Shown here: positions 14,348-17,982 of the stretch, piece by piece | How the letters are laid out: every line of letters begins with the position of its first letter | How positions within the stretch are numbered: position 1 is the stretch's first letter | DNA from: Deinococcus sp. | GTDB taxonomy: Bacteria; Deinococcota; Deinococci; Deinococcales; Deinococcaceae | Length of the DNA stretch: 17,982 nt | Direction: 5' to 3' | Assembly (NCBI RefSeq): GCF_025362455.1 | Contig: NZ_JANYGJ010000229.1 | Coordinates: forward strand, 1 to 17,982 | Notes under the pieces: generated by a model | Seen by the model: the letters and a program-made list of their open reading frames with translations, nothing else | What the model was told of the DNA's origin: nothing | The model's database searches: none | Position numbers and translations under genes: made by a program

Positions 14348-14682
14348 TAGGCGCGCTCCTCCAGAATGACGGTGATGTGGCTGGTGCGCTTTTTAAGGAT
14401 GTTGGCACTGCCACGGGCACGCGGGATGAGGCGCTTGAGGGTGGGGCCAGCGTCGACGAAGATCTGGGCGACGTACAGGCGGTCCTCGATCATGTCGTGG
14501 TTGTTGACCGCGTTGGCCTTGGCGCTTTTCAGCACCTTATCCACCGGGGTCGAGGCGGCGCGGGGAACGAAGCGCAGCAGGTCTTCGGCGTCACGCACAT
14601 TCTTGCCGCGAATGACGTCCACGACCAGGCGAACCTTGCGGGGACTCATGCGGATGTACCGGGCAATCGCTTTAGCCTGCAT
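14347..14682 (-). CDS. rplV: 50S ribosomal protein L22 (uL22)
   Basis: L22 lines the nascent-peptide tunnel with a long beta-hairpin loop. The 111-residue protein has IRMSPRKVRLVVDVIRGKNV at 11-30 and the tunnel loop LKRLIPRARGSANILKKRTSHI at about 83-104. It starts MQAKAIARYIRMSPRK, the standard short N-terminus, whereas the D. radiodurans protein I recall is about 134 residues with a longer basic N-terminus. In frame, only eight codons precede this ATG before a stop, with no alternative start codon, so an extension is not possible here. A GGGAGAG lies shortly upstream. It is preceded by a 148-base structured spacer. Confidence 0.97.
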
Positions 14683-14830
14683 TAAAACTCTCCCGAACCT
14701 TTCCGCTCACCGGAAGGGTTCCGAGCGGAGCGAGCTGGGATGAGAGCCGGGTTCTGCGGCATGGAGGACAGGCGGGCGCCCAGCCTCGATTGACACAGGC
14801 CCGACTGGCCGGAGTAGAGCTGAATCCGGC
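14683..14830 (-). other. rpsS-rplV spacer with hairpin and shared 16-bp word
   Basis: These 148 bases hold no gene with recognisable similarity. cctttccg (14698-14705) and cggaaggg (14711-14718) form an 8-bp stem with one mismatched position (a G-U pair in one strand's RNA) and a 5-base loop. It is followed at 14719-14734 by ttccgagcggagcgag, identical to 3606-3621 in the rpsD-rpoA spacer. In most bacteria rpsS and rplV are nearly adjacent, so this is a candidate insertion or N-terminal erosion site. Confidence 0.55.
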
Positions 14831-15119
<289 letters not shown>

Positions 15120-15130
15120 TCCTACCCTCC

Positions 15131-15964
<834 letters not shown>

Positions 15965-15978
15965 GCTTCCAACCTTCC

Positions 15979-16262
15979 TTAGACCAGGCCCTCAAGGGCG
16001 TCGATCTTCTGGCCCTCGGCGAGTCTGACCATGGCCTTCTTGCGGTCGTTGCGCTGGCCGGTGTATTTGCCCACGCGCTTGACCTTGCCCTCGACGTTGA
16101 ACGTCGTGACCTTGATGACCTTGACGCCGAAAGCCTGCTGGACGGCGTTGCGAACATCGGTCTTGGTGGCGCCGGGCTTGACCCAGAAGGTGTAGACGCC
16201 CTTTTCCATGCCCGCGTACGCCTTCTCGCTCATCACGGGAAGTTGAATCAGATCGTAAACGC

Positions 16263-16266
<4 letters not shown>
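15979..16266 (-). CDS. rplW: 50S ribosomal protein L23 (uL23)
   Basis: L23 sits at the tunnel exit and is the docking point for trigger factor and SRP. The 95-residue protein reads MSVYDLIQLPVMSEKAYAGM with the conserved YTFWVKPGATKTDVRNAVQQAFGVKVIKV block at about 25-53 and VKRVGKYTGQRNDRKKAMVRL behind it. The start is GTG at 16266, within the GTGA overlap with the rplD stop and with GGAG 7 bases upstream. This places rplW in tight coupling with rplD. Confidence 0.97.
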
Positions 16267-17505
<1,239 letters not shown>

Positions 17506-17509
<4 letters not shown>

Positions 17510-17829
17510 GCGCGCCCGCCCACCGTCTTGATCTCGATGTCCACGCCGGTCGGCAGGTCGAGCGTCATCAGGCTGTCGATGGTCTTCTTGGTGGGGTTCA
17601 TGATGTCGACGAGCCGGTTGTGGGTCCGAATCTCGAAGTGCTCCTGGCTGTCCTTGTCGATAAAGGGCGAGCGCAGAACGCAGAAGCGGCGAATGCGGGT
17701 CGGCAGCGGCACGGGGCCACTGACGTCCGCGCCGGTGCGGCGCACGGTGTCCACGATCTTGCTGGCGGACTGGTCGAGCGCCTTGTGGTCGAAACCACGC
17801 AGTTTGATACGGATTTTAGGGGTTACCAT
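17506..17829 (-). CDS. rpsJ: 30S ribosomal protein S10 (uS10)
   Basis: S10 is a small-subunit head protein and also the NusE partner of NusB in transcription antitermination. The 107-residue protein reads MVTPKIRIKLRGFDHKALDQ with the loop GPVPLPTRIRRFCVLRSPFI at about 39-58 and HFEIRTHNRLVDI behind it. A GTG three codons upstream is in frame (17838), but GGAG overlaps that codon and is 8 bases from ATG 17829, so the ATG is chosen. It is the first gene of the S10 block, 18 bases after the tuf stop, so the str and S10 operons are probably one transcript. Confidence 0.97.
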
Positions 17830-17847
17830 TTCACTCACTCCACTCGC

Positions 17848-17982
<135 letters not shown>

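Overview
The window is a high-GC bacterial segment that holds almost the whole fused S10-spc-alpha ribosomal protein cluster, all on the minus strand (transcribed right to left), plus two unrelated genes at the left end. The proteins look like those of the genus Deinococcus: S4, L14, L16, S5, IF-1 and the RNA polymerase alpha subunit all match what I recall of D. radiodurans in sequence, length and start context. GC-rich codon use and very strong GGAGG ribosome binding sites fit. No database search was run, so the genus is a recollection-based inference and the species is not assigned.

Reading in the direction of transcription from the right edge: the 3' end of tuf (EF-Tu) is followed after 18 bases by the S10 block rpsJ, rplC, rplD, rplW, rplB, rpsS, rplV, rpsC, rplP, rpmC, rpsQ. 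The spc block follows: rplN, rplX, rplE, rpsN, rpsH, rplF, rplR, rpsE, rpmD, rplO, secY. Then come adk, infA, rpmJ and the alpha block rpsM, rpsK, rpsD, rpoA, rplQ. Most genes touch or overlap by 1 to 14 bases, so translation is probably coupled over long stretches. The order is broken by spacers of 130 to 258 bases at seven places (rpsS-rplV, rplE-rpsN, rpsN-rpsH, secY-adk, adk-infA, infA-rpmJ, rpsK-rpsD) and by 144 bases at rpsD-rpoA. Most of these spacers hold hairpins or tandem repeats, and they are where regulation or recent rearrangement would most likely sit.

The left end holds a terminator-like hairpin after rplQ, a small convergent membrane protein gene on the plus strand, a CPA1-type sodium/proton antiporter gene on the minus strand, and a flank with a repeat-like GC-rich palindrome. 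No stretch above 300 bases lacks a gene. I see no tRNA, rRNA, CRISPR array, transposon or phage gene.

Together the genes build both ribosomal subunits, supply initiation factor 1, the SecY translocation channel, adenylate kinase and the RNA polymerase alpha subunit. I found no undescribed multi-gene system. The points most worth checking are: a zinc-free, YhzA-like S14 in the spc position; a palindromic 13-bp tandem repeat between secY and adk; a repeat-built tail on S5; and a 16-bp word shared by two distant spacers of the cluster.
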